From Marinovum algicola (GTDB taxonomy: Bacteria; Pseudomonadota; Alphaproteobacteria; Rhodobacterales; Rhodobacteraceae), in contig NZ_FNYY01000001.1 in the NCBI RefSeq assembly GCF_900109145.1, forward strand, positions 496,001-560,000: a stretch of DNA of 64,000 nucleotides. The letters are read 5' to 3'. Position numbers and translations under genes: made by a program. The first letter of the stretch is position 1. Each line of letters begins with the position of its first letter. Shown one piece after another: positions 33,928 to 42,505 of the stretch. Below the pieces are notes generated by a model. It ran no database searches, was not told the origin of the DNA, and saw only the letters and a list, made by a program, of their open reading frames with translations.

Positions 33928-35439
33928 ATGCCCCTGCTTGATGCTTTTGTGAACGTCCTCGCCCCGGCGCCGATGTTCTTCATCTTCCTCGGCGTGCTCC
34001 TGGGCATTGTCGTCGGCGCCATCCCCGGACTTGGCGGCGCGATGCTGATCGCGCTTCTGCTGCCGGTCACCTTCTATATGGACTCGGTGCTGGCGCTGAT
34101 GCTGCTGGTGTCGATCTACGTCGGTTCGGTCAGCGGCGGGCTGATCACCGCGATCATGCTCAAGATGCCCGGCACGCCCTCGGCGGTGATGACGGTGCTC
34201 GACGGCCATCCGATGGCCCAGCAGGGCCGGGCAGGCCGCGCGCTGTCGCTGGGCATCATGGCGTCCTTCGTGGGCGGCATCGTGTCGTGGCTCTTCCTGG
34301 CGCTGCTCTCGCCGCCGCTGGCGGATTTCGCGCTGAAATTCGGGCCCTACGAGCTCTTTACCCTGGTCCTCATGGCGCTGGTGCTGATTGCCACGGTGGC
34401 CGAAGGCACGCTGGTCAAGGGTCTGCTGATCGCATTGTTCGGCATGGCGGTGGCGATGGTCGGGCCGGATGCCTCGTCGGGCGTGATGCGGCTGACCTTC
34501 GGCGTCGACAGCTTTGCCGGCGGCTTTTCCCTGCTGCCGGTGCTGCTTGGCGTGTTTGTCATCAGCCAGATCATCGAGGACGTGCTCAAAAAGGAACTGC
34601 CGATCCAGCAGCAGGGCGGCAGGCTGACCGAATTCATGCCCTCGGCAGGCGACGTCAGAAAACATGGGCCCAACGCCGTCCGTTCCTCGCTGATCGGCAC
34701 CTGGATCGGCGTGCTGCCCGGCGTCGGAAGCGCCATCGCCGCGATTGTCGCCTACACCACGACCAAGAGCTTTTCGAAACACCCCGAGACCTTCGGCACC
34801 GGCGAAGAGGCCGGGATCGTGGCGGCAGAGTCCTCCAACAACGCCTCGGTCAACGGTGCGCTGATCCCGCTGGGCATTCCGGGCAGCGTCATCGACGCGA
34901 TCCTGATCGGCGCGCTGGTGATCCACAACCTGCAACCCGGCCCGCTTCTCTTCACCAACTCGCCCGAAATCGCCTACGGCGTGATCGCGGCGGCGCTGGT
35001 GGCCAATTTCCTGATGGCGGCGCTGATGTTTGCCGGCGTCCGGCCGATCGCGCGGATCGCCACGATCTCGCGGGCCTATCTCTTTCCGACGATCATCGTC
35101 TGCTGCGTGATCGGCGTCTATTCGCTGTCGAACTCCATGTCGAGCGTCTGGGTGATGATGGTCTTTGGCGTTCTGGGCTTCCTGTTCCGCCGGGGCGGCT
35201 TTCCGGTGGGGCCGTTCGTGCTGGGCTATATCCTCGCACCGCTGGCCGAGAAAGAGCTGCGCTCGGGCCTGATGCTCTATGACGGCAGTCTGATGCCGCT
35301 GGTGACGCGGCCGATCTCGCTGTTCTTTATCCTGCTGACGCTGGTGCTGGCGCTCTGGCCGCTGGTGCAGGCCCGGATCAAGGCGCGTCAGGCAACACGG
35401 TCAGAGGGCCGCCAGGCCGCGCGGCCCGGCAGAGGATGA
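33928..35439 (+). CDS. TTT transporter large permease, TctA type (503 aa)
   Basis: About twelve membrane segments. Family motifs: GVLLGIVVGAIPGLGGAM, LKMPGTPSAVMTVLDGHPM, GVLPGVGSAIAAIVAY, and ESSNNASVNGALIPLGIPG. TctA forms the membrane channel of tripartite tricarboxylate-type importers. Preceded by GGAGCC. Last transporter gene of the tctC-sulfatase-tctB-tctA set; a LysR gene follows on the same strand. Confidence 0.95.
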   Translation: MPLLDAFVNVLAPAPMFFIFLGVLLGIVVGAIPGLGGAMLIALLLPVTFYMDSVLALMLLVSIYVGSVSGGLITAIMLKMPGTPSAVMTVLDGHPMAQQGRAGRALSLGIMASFVGGIVSWLFLALLSPPLADFALKFGPYELFTLVLMALVLIATVAEGTLVKGLLIALFGMAVAMVGPDASSGVMRLTFGVDSFAGGFSLLPVLLGVFVISQIIEDVLKKELPIQQQGGRLTEFMPSAGDVRKHGPNAVRSSLIGTWIGVLPGVGSAIAAIVAYTTTKSFSKHPETFGTGEEAGIVAAESSNNASVNGALIPLGIPGSVIDAILIGALVIHNLQPGPLLFTNSPEIAYGVIAAALVANFLMAALMFAGVRPIARIATISRAYLFPTIIVCCVIGVYSLSNSMSSVWVMMVFGVLGFLFRRGGFPVGPFVLGYILAPLAEKELRSGLMLYDGSLMPLVTRPISLFFILLTLVLALWPLVQARIKARQATRSEGRQAARPGRG

Positions 35440-35504
35440 CGCCCGGCGCCGGGCGGTGTAGCGTGACGCGGCATCCCAGCCTAAGCCGCAACCCGGACCC
35501 GCCC

Positions 35505-36422
35505 ATGCAGATCGACCCCCGACACCTCATCCAGCTGGCCACCATCGTGCAATGCGGCTCTTTCGGCGCGGCGGCGGCCAAGCTGAACGTCGCACAGCCG
35601 GCGCTGAGCAAAAGCATGAAAAAGCTCGAGGAACGTCTCGGCGCGCCGATATTCGAGCGCATCGGGCGGCAGTCGGTGGCCACCGACCTGGGCACCACCT
35701 TCGCACGCTTCGGGCTGATGATGCTGGCCGCCGAAGATCAGGCCCGCGCCTATGCGCAACATCTGTCCACCGGGCAGGCGGGCAGCCTGCTGATCGGAAC
35801 GGCCCCTTCGCTGGCCGACAATCTGTTGGCGCCGATCCTCAGCGATTTCCTGGCCAGCCATGTCGGCTGTCGGGTCGAGCTTCGGGTCGGTCTCCTGGCC
35901 GAGCTCGAAACGCAATTGTCCACCGGGCAGGTCAACCTCGTGATCGGGCCGGCGCGTCCGCTCTCGGCCGATTTGCAGCTCGAGACCGAAACGCTGGCCG
36001 ATGACATGCTGGGGATTGTCTGCCGCAAGGGCCATGCGCTGACCCGGCAGGCCGAGATCCTGCCGCGCGATCTCGAGGCGCAGCGCTGGGTGGCGCATTC
36101 CCGCGGCAGCTATCTCAGGATGCAGACCGAAGACGGGCTGGCCAAGTTCGGGGTCAGCTCTTTCGACATCGCGCTGGACACGGATTCGACGGAAACCGCC
36201 TACAAGGCGGTTGCCAAATCCGATCTGATCACCGTGATGCCGCGGCTGCCGACGGTGCTGTCCGGCCACAATGACGCCATCGAGTTCCTGCCGCTCGACA
36301 GCACCGCCTTTCAGCGCCCGATCGGCATCGTCCAGCGCGCCTCGCATCCGAGATCGAGCCTCGAACTGGCGTTCCTGCGCCAGCTCAGGCGCGCGGTGCA
36401 GCCCGCGGGCGGGGCCGGCTGA
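35505..36422 (+). CDS. LysR-family regulator (305 aa)
   Basis: Helix-turn-helix region IDPRHLIQLATIVQCGSFG and KLNVAQPALSKSMKKLEERL, then the effector domain (LLIGTAPSLADNLLAPILSDF). I start it at the ATG at 35505. An in-frame ATG at 35436, overlapping the tctA stop, would add 23 residues unlike LysR N-termini. It lies directly behind the TTT-sulfatase operon and probably regulates it. It is convergent with the enolase-superfamily gene, with stops 5 bp apart. Confidence 0.9.
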   Translation: MQIDPRHLIQLATIVQCGSFGAAAAKLNVAQPALSKSMKKLEERLGAPIFERIGRQSVATDLGTTFARFGLMMLAAEDQARAYAQHLSTGQAGSLLIGTAPSLADNLLAPILSDFLASHVGCRVELRVGLLAELETQLSTGQVNLVIGPARPLSADLQLETETLADDMLGIVCRKGHALTRQAEILPRDLEAQRWVAHSRGSYLRMQTEDGLAKFGVSSFDIALDTDSTETAYKAVAKSDLITVMPRLPTVLSGHNDAIEFLPLDSTAFQRPIGIVQRASHPRSSLELAFLRQLRRAVQPAGGAG

Positions 36423-36427
36423 CCGGT

Positions 36428-37558
36428 TTATCCGAAGGCCGCGTCCAGCGCCGCGACATCGACCCCGAGGCCGGGCGTGTCGGCCAGCGTGACCCAGCCA
36501 TCGCGGAGTGCGAGCGGGAAGACCGCGTCGCGAAAGGCGTTCTCGTTGGCGTCGCATTCAAGCAATCCCGGCCCGCCCGCCGCCGCCAGAAGATGCGCCG
36601 AGGCCGCCAGCGCGATGCCGCCGCCCAGCGAATGCGGGCAATAGGTCAGGCCATTGGCCACCACCGCCCGCGCCACCGGCAGGCCTTCGGTAAAGCCGCC
36701 CCATTTGGCAATGTCGGGCTGCACGAAATCCAGCCATTTGCCGCGTGTGGCATCGTCATATTCCTTGCGGCTCAGGAAATTCTCGCCACCGGCAATCGGC
36801 ACCGAGGTCTCGGACTTGAGCATGTGCCAGGCCGCCGGCGGCACATCCACCGGCATCGGCTCTTCGATCCAGCGCGGCGCGTGACCTTCGATCCAGCGCA
36901 GGGCGCGGCCGGCCTCTTCCGGCGACCAGCCCTGATTGGCGTCGAGCAGAAAGCTTTCGCCCGGCCGCAGATCGCCGGCCACCGCCGCGACGTTGGCTTG
37001 GTCGGTCACGTCGCCGAAGCCGACCTTGACCTTGAAATGCCGGTGCCCGGCGGCGCGGGCGCGGGCGACCGTTTCGAGGACGCCGACCGGGTTGATGCCG
37101 CTGGCATAGGCCGGGATGCGCGACCGCTCGGCCCCCAGGAGCGCATGCAGCGGCGCCCCCAGACGTTTGCCGATCATGTCCCAGATGGCGATGTCGACCC
37201 CGGCGATGGCCTGCGCGATCGGCCCCGGCTCGCCGGTTTGCAGCCGCAGGATGCGCAGCCGCTCGGTCATCGCCGCGTAACAGGCCTGCGGGCTGGCGAA
37301 ATCGGTGCCGGTGATCCGCGGTGCGATCTCGGTCTCGATCAGCCGGAGGCGGTGCTCGGCGCCACAGACCGGAAAGTTGCACCAGACCTCGCCGTAACCC
37401 TGCACGCCGGCCGCATCCGTGACCCGGACAAGAAGCGTCGGGCGGTCGTGCATCACGCCAAACGAGGTGCGCACCGGCGTGGAAATCGGCGTCCGCACCA
37501 ATCGGGCCTCGATGGCGGTCAGGTTCAGGCGCATGTCCTTGGTTGTCATATCGGTCAT
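36428..37558 (-). CDS. Mandelate racemase/muconate-lactonizing (enolase-superfamily) enzyme (376 aa)
   Basis: Enolase superfamily, MLE/MR type. KVK at residues 176-178 supplies the general base lysine. Metal ligands Asp206 (LLDANQG), Glu232 (WIEEP) and Glu259 (AGGEN) are all present. Lys285 in VQPDIAKWGG and His309 in YCPHS may also take part. Members racemise, epimerise, dehydrate or cycloisomerise alpha-hydroxy or dicarboxylic acids. The ATG is 14 bp behind the GMC gene, so BKACE-GMC-enolase form an operon. Substrate unknown; a sugar-acid dehydratase or lactonase-type role is possible. Confidence 0.88.
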   Translation of the reverse strand: MTDMTTKDMRLNLTAIEARLVRTPISTPVRTSFGVMHDRPTLLVRVTDAAGVQGYGEVWCNFPVCGAEHRLRLIETEIAPRITGTDFASPQACYAAMTERLRILRLQTGEPGPIAQAIAGVDIAIWDMIGKRLGAPLHALLGAERSRIPAYASGINPVGVLETVARARAAGHRHFKVKVGFGDVTDQANVAAVAGDLRPGESFLLDANQGWSPEEAGRALRWIEGHAPRWIEEPMPVDVPPAAWHMLKSETSVPIAGGENFLSRKEYDDATRGKWLDFVQPDIAKWGGFTEGLPVARAVVANGLTYCPHSLGGGIALAASAHLLAAAGGPGLLECDANENAFRDAVFPLALRDGWVTLADTPGLGVDVAALDAAFG

Positions 37559-37572
37559 CTCTTGTCCGTCCC

Positions 37573-39177
37573 TCATGCGCCGCGCGCGTCTTCCAGGATC
37601 ATGTCGCTGGCCTTTTCTCCGATCATCACCGCCGGCGCATTGGTGTTGCCCGACACGATCTCGGGCATGATCGAACAATCGACGACGCGCAGGCCCGCGA
37701 TGCCCTGCACGCGCAGCCGCGCATCGACCACCGCCCCCCTGTCGGTGCCCATCCTGCATGTTCCGGCGGGATGGTAAACCGTCGTCGAATTGTCCCGCAC
37801 CCAGGCAAGCGCCGCGGTGTCATCGCTCAGGTCGAGATCGAAGGGCGGGCGGAATTCCTCGGAGATATCCGCCGCCAGCGCGCGCTGCCGCGCAATCCTG
37901 CGCGAGATGCGCACGCCCGCCACGGTGCGGCGGCAATCGTCTTCGGTGGCAAGGTAGTTGGGCTGAATCCTCGGCGCCTGCATCGGGTCCGGCCCGGCCA
38001 GCGCGATCTCGCCCCTGCTGGTCGGGCGCAGCACGCAGACCGTCGCGGTAAAGGCCGAAAACGGATGCACCCCCTCGGCCGGGCTGTCGGCGGACCAGGG
38101 GTTGATGTGGAACTGGATGTCGGGGGTGGCCTCCTCCGGCGCACTGCGCAGGAAGCCGGCCACCATGCTGGCGCCCATGGTCATCGGGCCATTGCGGCGC
38201 AGGCCGTAGCGCATCGCCGTCCTGGCCTTGGCAAACAGACTGCGCACCTCGTCGTTCACCGTGGTGGTGCGGGTCTTGAAGGTGGTGCGGGCCTGAAGGT
38301 GATCCTGAAGGTTCTTGCCCACCCCCGGCAGATCGTGGTTCGGCGCCACGCCCGCCTTGCGCAGTTCGGCGCCGTCGCCGATGCCCGACAGCATCAGGAT
38401 CTGCGGCGAGCCGATGGCGCCCGAGGACAGGATGACCTCGCGCCGGGCCCTGAGAATGCGGGCCTCGCCGGCCTCGTCGGTGATCTCGACCCCCACCGCG
38501 CGTTTGCCCTCCAGCACCACCTTGCGCACCTGCGCGCGCGTCAGGATGCGCAGGTTGGGCCGGTGCTTCACCGGTCTGAGATAGGCCACGGCGGTGCTGC
38601 ACCGGCGGCCATTGCGGGTGGTAAGCTGATAATAGCCCACGCCTTCCTGCGTCGCGCCGTTGATGTCGTCATTCGCCGGATAGCCTGCCTGCCGCGCCGC
38701 GCTGATCCAGGCGTCACAGATCGGATGCCGGTAGCGCGGGTCCGAGACCCCCAGCGGCCCGGTCGCCCCGTGCAGCGCGTCTTCGCCGCGTTCATTGCCT
38801 TCGGAGCGCTTGAAATACGGCAGGACATCGTCCCAGCCCCAGCCAGGATTGCCCATCTGCCGCCAGCGGTCGTAATCCTGCGGCTGGCCGCGCACATACA
38901 GCAGCCCGTTCAGCGCCGAGGATCCGCCCAGCACCTTGCCGCGCGGCCAGTTGACCACCTTGCGATTGAGCCCGGGCACCGGCTCGGTCTTGTAACACCA
39001 GTCATAGCCGGGGTTGTTCATGGTCTTGAAATACCCGGCAGGCACGTGGATCCAGGGGTATCTGTCGCGCCCGCCGGCCTCGATCAAGAGCACCCGGTTG
39101 CGTGGGTCGGCGCTGAGCCGGTTGGCCAGAACGCAGCCGGAAGACCCCGCGCCGACAATGATGAAATCCGCGTCCAT
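37573..39177 (-). CDS. GMC-family FAD-dependent alcohol dehydrogenase/oxidase (534 aa)
   Basis: FAD motif GAGSSGC at residues 8-14, LLIEAGG, the GMC signature PRGKVLGGSSALNG, the second signature SSGAIGSPQILMLSGIG, and the catalytic C-terminal region YHPAGTCRMG with NTNAPAVMIGEKASD. Close to choline dehydrogenase/alkanol dehydrogenases, which oxidise alcohols to aldehydes and pass electrons to quinone or O2. The ATG at 39177 follows GGGAG with 5 nt spacing. Middle gene of a BKACE-GMC-enolase operon under divergent promoter C. Its aldehyde product could feed the regulon's aldehyde dehydrogenase at 23680. Confidence 0.93.
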   Translation of the reverse strand: MDADFIIVGAGSSGCVLANRLSADPRNRVLLIEAGGRDRYPWIHVPAGYFKTMNNPGYDWCYKTEPVPGLNRKVVNWPRGKVLGGSSALNGLLYVRGQPQDYDRWRQMGNPGWGWDDVLPYFKRSEGNERGEDALHGATGPLGVSDPRYRHPICDAWISAARQAGYPANDDINGATQEGVGYYQLTTRNGRRCSTAVAYLRPVKHRPNLRILTRAQVRKVVLEGKRAVGVEITDEAGEARILRARREVILSSGAIGSPQILMLSGIGDGAELRKAGVAPNHDLPGVGKNLQDHLQARTTFKTRTTTVNDEVRSLFAKARTAMRYGLRRNGPMTMGASMVAGFLRSAPEEATPDIQFHINPWSADSPAEGVHPFSAFTATVCVLRPTSRGEIALAGPDPMQAPRIQPNYLATEDDCRRTVAGVRISRRIARQRALAADISEEFRPPFDLDLSDDTAALAWVRDNSTTVYHPAGTCRMGTDRGAVVDARLRVQGIAGLRVVDCSIMPEIVSGNTNAPAVMIGEKASDMILEDARGA

Positions 39178-39215
39178 GCGATCTCCCGAAGCTGTCATGT
39201 CTGGGCCTGCGCGGC

Positions 39216-40097
39216 TCAAAGCTGCGGCAGCCCGAGAATCTCGCGCGCCTCGGCCGGCGTGGCCATGCTGCCGCCCAGAGATTCCACGATGCTGACGCCC
39301 TTTTCGACAAGTTGCGCGTTGCTTTTGCACAATTCGCCCCGGTCGATATAGACCGTGTCTTCCATCCCGATGCGCACATGCCCGCCCATCAGGTAGGACA
39401 GCGCCAACATGCGAAAGGCGTTCTTGCCGATGCCGAAGGCCGCCCATTCGCTGGCCTCGGGCAACTGCGAGATCAGGTAGGCCAGTGTCTGGTAATTCGC
39501 GGCAGCGCCGAAATTGATGCCCATGACAAACTGAAACATCGGCGGCGCCCTGAGAACGCCCCTGGCCAGGAAATCCTTGGCCATGTTGAGATCGCCGGAA
39601 TCGAAGATCTCGATCTCGGGCTTGGTGCCGGCCGCATTGGCAATGTCGGCCATGATCTTCAGGGTGGGGGGCGTGTTGATCACTGTCCAGGTCTTGTTGA
39701 CCATGGTGTTGAAATCCAGCGTGCAGATCTCGGGTCTCAGCGCCTTCACATGCGCCGCGCGCCGGGCCGGGTGGCACAGCGTGGTGCCGGGGCCGGCGAC
39801 GCTGGGATCGTCCTCGCTTGGCACGAAGCGCTGGCCTTCGCCCGTGGTCAGGTTGATCACGATGTCCGAGCCGGCCTCGCGGATCCGGTCGACCACCTCG
39901 CGATAGAGGTCGAGGTCCATCGATCCCTTGGCGGTGTCAGGGTCGCGCACATGCATATGCGCGATGGCGGCGCCGGCCTGGCCGGCCTCCACGGCGGCCT
40001 GCGCGATCTCGGCCGGGGTCACGGGCAGGTTCTGGTTCTGCGCCGGCATGGTTCCGTTTCCGGTCACGGCGCAGGTCATGATGGTTTTCTTGGCCAA
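39216..40097 (-). CDS. Beta-keto acid cleavage enzyme, BKACE/DUF849 (293 aa)
   Basis: Zn-dependent TIM-barrel enzyme that condenses a beta-keto acid with acetyl-CoA, giving acetoacetate and a new acyl-CoA. Zn-ligand motif HMHVRD (His47, His49), LDFNTMVNKTWTVINTP, and GGHVRIGMEDTVY. The N-terminus AKKTIMTCAVTGNG matches the family only if the TTG at 40097 is the start, preceded by AAGGA; the next ATG would remove the first strand. The family includes Kce and dehydrocarnitine-cleaving enzymes; which keto acid is used here is unknown. First gene of the operon driven by the minus-strand half of promoter C. Confidence 0.93.
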   Translation of the reverse strand: MAKKTIMTCAVTGNGTMPAQNQNLPVTPAEIAQAAVEAGQAGAAIAHMHVRDPDTAKGSMDLDLYREVVDRIREAGSDIVINLTTGEGQRFVPSEDDPSVAGPGTTLCHPARRAAHVKALRPEICTLDFNTMVNKTWTVINTPPTLKIMADIANAAGTKPEIEIFDSGDLNMAKDFLARGVLRAPPMFQFVMGINFGAAANYQTLAYLISQLPEASEWAAFGIGKNAFRMLALSYLMGGHVRIGMEDTVYIDRGELCKSNAQLVEKGVSIVESLGGSMATPAEAREILGLPQL

Positions 40098-40157
40098 GGG
40101 TCGGGTCCTTTCCTCGCGTCGCGATTCGACGTGGTTTCGAAGGGTTAAAAATTTCTA

Positions 40158-40193
40158 TTGTTATAAACTACTATATGTTTTAATGTTTGTCAA
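40158..40193. promoter_or_regulatory. Divergent promoters sharing one GntR-regulon operator, site C
   Basis: Plus direction: -35 TTGTTA at 40158-40163, 17-bp spacer, -10 TAATGT at 40181-40186, facing the SDR gene. Minus direction: -35 TTGACA at 40193-40188, 17-bp spacer, -10 TAGTTT at 40170-40165, facing the BKACE operon. The operator ACTACTATATGT (40167-40178) lies inside or across both. Confidence 0.7.
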
Positions 40194-40259
40194 ACATGGC
40201 AGACAGTCGGCGTGACGTGCCCCGTTTGGGGCCGCGCGCTTTGAACATTGGAGCAAATG

Positions 40260-41024
40260 ATGGAAAATCGGACTGACACCGCCCGGACGGCACTGGTGAC
40301 CGGGGGGGCCTCGGGCATCGGGCTGGCCTGTGTGACACAGCTTGCGCAACAGGGCGTCCGGGTCGCGATGAACCACCTCGAAGAAGATGCGCAGGGCCCG
40401 GAGCAGGTGGCGCGGCTACGTGCGCAGGGCCTCGACGTGATTGCGGCGCCGGGCAATGTCTCGATTCCCGGCGGTGCCGAGCGCATGGTGGAGGCCGCGA
40501 TTGCCGCGCTTGGCGGGCTCGATTACCTTGTGAACAATGCCGGCATTTCCGGCACCCGAGATCCGATCCCGGCATCGGCGCTGGAGCAGATCGACGAAGA
40601 CCTGTGGATGGCCCTGCTGAACACCAACCTGATTGGCGTCTTCCGTTGTGCCAAGGCCGCGGCGCCGGCTCTGCGCGCCTCGGGCGGGGCCATCGTCAAC
40701 ACCGCCTCGACCGCCGGGATGGGGCTGCAAGGCAGCAGCACGCCGTATGCGGCCAGCAAATCAGGTGTGGTCAGCGTGACCCGCTCGCTGGCGCGGGGGC
40801 TGGCGCCGGATGTGCGGGTCAACGCGGTGGCGCCGGGGCAGGTCGCCACGCCCTGGACGGCGAACTGGCCGCAGGCGCGCAAGCAGGCGGCGCTCGACAA
40901 GATGCTGATCAAGCGGCACGTACAAGCCGAGGACGTGGCGCAGACCATCGTCTACCTGCTGACCGGTGCGCCGATGATCACCGGCCAGACCATCGTGATC
41001 GACGGCGGGATGACGGTGTCCTGA
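40260..41024 (+). CDS. Short-chain dehydrogenase/reductase (254 aa)
   Basis: Classical SDR with TGGASGIG, NNAG, NTASTAG and catalytic YAASK; the C-terminus TGQTIVIDGGMTVS is typical. After the second strand, NHLEEDA is compatible with NADP(H). Adjacent ATG codons at 40257 and 40260 are both possible; the latter gives better spacing from GGAG. Expressed from the plus-strand half of promoter C, hence a GntR-regulon member. Its stop lies 6 bp from the convergent GntR stop. Confidence 0.91.
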   Translation: MENRTDTARTALVTGGASGIGLACVTQLAQQGVRVAMNHLEEDAQGPEQVARLRAQGLDVIAAPGNVSIPGGAERMVEAAIAALGGLDYLVNNAGISGTRDPIPASALEQIDEDLWMALLNTNLIGVFRCAKAAAPALRASGGAIVNTASTAGMGLQGSSTPYAASKSGVVSVTRSLARGLAPDVRVNAVAPGQVATPWTANWPQARKQAALDKMLIKRHVQAEDVAQTIVYLLTGAPMITGQTIVIDGGMTVS

Positions 41025-41030
41025 GGCCGG

Positions 41031-41741
41031 TCAGGCCAGAAAATCGATGCGGAACTCCAGCGCGTCGCCGGGATAGATCAGGTCGCCGAAATAGATCAGC
41101 CGGTCGGCGTCGTCCTTGACCTTGCGGACCACTTTGAACACCGGCGAATTGACCTCGACCTGCAAACCCTCGGCCATCTCGAGATCGGCCGAGGCCAGCG
41201 CCACCGTCTGGGTGGCCGAGCCCAGCGCAATGCCGAGTTCTTTGAAGGCCGAGACGATCAGCTCTCGGTCGAATTTCTCCGGCGCATCCTGATAGATGTC
41301 CTTTCTCAGATGCACGTCCAGCATGCAGAACGGCTGGCCGCCCAACTCGTGCCGCCGTTTCAGTCGTTTGAAGGCGACGCCATCGATCACCACATCCTCG
41401 TCAAAGCTGGTGTCGGTGCTCAGCACGACCTCGAGCGGCATGTCCCCGCCCAGAAGCTGCGACAGGTCGGATTTGACGGAGAAGACCCGCCGCGGCTTGA
41501 TTTCCACCTCTTTCACAAAGGTGCCCCGGCCCGAGGCGCGTTCGATCAGCCCCTCGTCGTCCAGCGTGTTCATCGCCTGGCGCACGGTCAGGCTGGTCAC
41601 GCCAAAGACCTTGGCCAGTTCGGCCAGCGAGGGCAGGCGTTCGCCGCTTTTCAGATCACCGCTGAGGATCCGGCTGCGCAGCAGCGAGGCCACCTCGACG
41701 TGCAGGGGCACATTGGCCCGACGCATGGTTTGCAGGGACAT
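41031..41741 (-). CDS. GntR-family regulator, HutC subfamily (236 aa)
   Basis: N-terminal winged helix (VEVASLLRSRILSGDLKSGE, LAKVFGVTSLTVRQAMNTLD, IERASGRGTFV) and a UTRA effector domain from about residue 85 (FKRLKRRHELGGQPFCMLDV, VFKVVRKVKDDADRLIYFGD). HutC-type repressors release DNA on binding a pathway acid or CoA-type metabolite. A copy of the ACNTATATANGT operator lies in its own promoter (41777-41788), which implies autoregulation, and related sites precede neighbouring catabolic genes. It is therefore the likely regulator of the island; this is inference from site distribution. Confidence 0.92.
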   Translation of the reverse strand: MSLQTMRRANVPLHVEVASLLRSRILSGDLKSGERLPSLAELAKVFGVTSLTVRQAMNTLDDEGLIERASGRGTFVKEVEIKPRRVFSVKSDLSQLLGGDMPLEVVLSTDTSFDEDVVIDGVAFKRLKRRHELGGQPFCMLDVHLRKDIYQDAPEKFDRELIVSAFKELGIALGSATQTVALASADLEMAEGLQVEVNSPVFKVVRKVKDDADRLIYFGDLIYPGDALEFRIDFLA

Positions 41742-41770
41742 GGGATCTGACCTCTCGAAATCGTCGAAAC

Positions 41771-41799
41771 TTAGAAACCTATATAAGTCTATGTTCCAA
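41771..41799 (-). promoter_or_regulatory. Promoter of the GntR gene with operator, site E
   Basis: On the minus strand: -35 TTGGAA (41799-41794), 17-bp spacer, -10 TTCTAA (41776-41771). The spacer contains ACTTATATAGGT (plus strand ACCTATATAAGT, 41777-41788), a full match to ACNTATATANGT. The start codon is about 30 bp downstream. Confidence 0.65.
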
Positions 41800-41891
41800 G
41801 CTTCGGCAACCCCCGGAGGGCCTGTGATGATCCCTCATCTCCAGAGTTTCCATGGCGCTTCCCTCGCGTCCCGCGAGATCGCGAGCGCGGT

Positions 41892-42422
41892 TCAGTCGAT
41901 CACTCTGAGCTCGCGGGCAAACCGCCGCCAGTTCTGGACGTAGGCCTCGGCCGGCCGGCGCAGACCGGCGCGGCCCTCGTCGCCGAGCATTCGCACCACC
42001 TTGGCCGGGCTGCCCATGACCAGCGCGCCATCGGGGATGTCCTTGCCTTCGGTCACCAATGCGCCGGCACCGATCAGGCAGTTGCTGCCGATCCTGGCCC
42101 CGTTCAACACTGTCGCGCCCATGCCGATCAATGTGCCATCGCCGATGGTGCAGCCGTGAACGATGGCCCGGTGCCCGACCGTCACGCCGGCGCCGATCCT
42201 CACCGGAAAGCCCGGATCGGCGTGGATCACCACATGTTCCTGGATATTGCTGCCATCGCCGATGCTCAGCGGTTCCTTGTCGCCGCGCAGCACCGCGCCG
42301 AACCAGATGCCGACATCCTGGCCCAGCCTCACATCGCCGATCACATGCGCCCCCGGCGCGATCCAGAATCTGCCGGGGCCCGGTGTTTGGGGCACAAGCT
42401 CGCCAAGAGCATAAAGGGGCAT
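41892..42422 (-). CDS. Gamma-carbonic anhydrase-like left-handed beta-helix protein (176 aa)
   Basis: Hexapeptide-repeat protein of the gamma-CA/PaaY/CaiE type: [61 protein letters not shown]. The His residues of HVVIHAD and TVGH correspond to the usual metal ligands. PaaY and CaiE accompany CoA-dependent catabolic pathways, PaaY as a thioesterase, so an accessory CoA role is as likely as CO2 hydration. A GTG 6 nt upstream is an alternative start. Promoter D lies upstream, making it a GntR-regulon member. Confidence 0.88.
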   Translation of the reverse strand: MPLYALGELVPQTPGPGRFWIAPGAHVIGDVRLGQDVGIWFGAVLRGDKEPLSIGDGSNIQEHVVIHADPGFPVRIGAGVTVGHRAIVHGCTIGDGTLIGMGATVLNGARIGSNCLIGAGALVTEGKDIPDGALVMGSPAKVVRMLGDEGRAGLRRPAEAYVQNWRRFARELRVID

Positions 42423-42476
42423 GGCCACTTACCTTTCAAGATGCGCGCGCGGGGCGCCGGAGAGGATTTCTGCCAT

Positions 42477-42505
42477 TTATTAAGACATATATATGTTTAT
42501 ATCAA
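42477..42505 (-). promoter_or_regulatory. Promoter with GntR-regulon operator, site D (gamma-CA-like gene)
   Basis: On the minus strand: -35 TTGATA (42505-42500), 17-bp spacer, -10 TAATAA (42482-42477). The spacer contains the perfect palindrome ACATATATATGT (42485-42496). It overlaps the stop codon of the luciferase-like gene and points to the gamma-CA-like gene. Confidence 0.75.
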
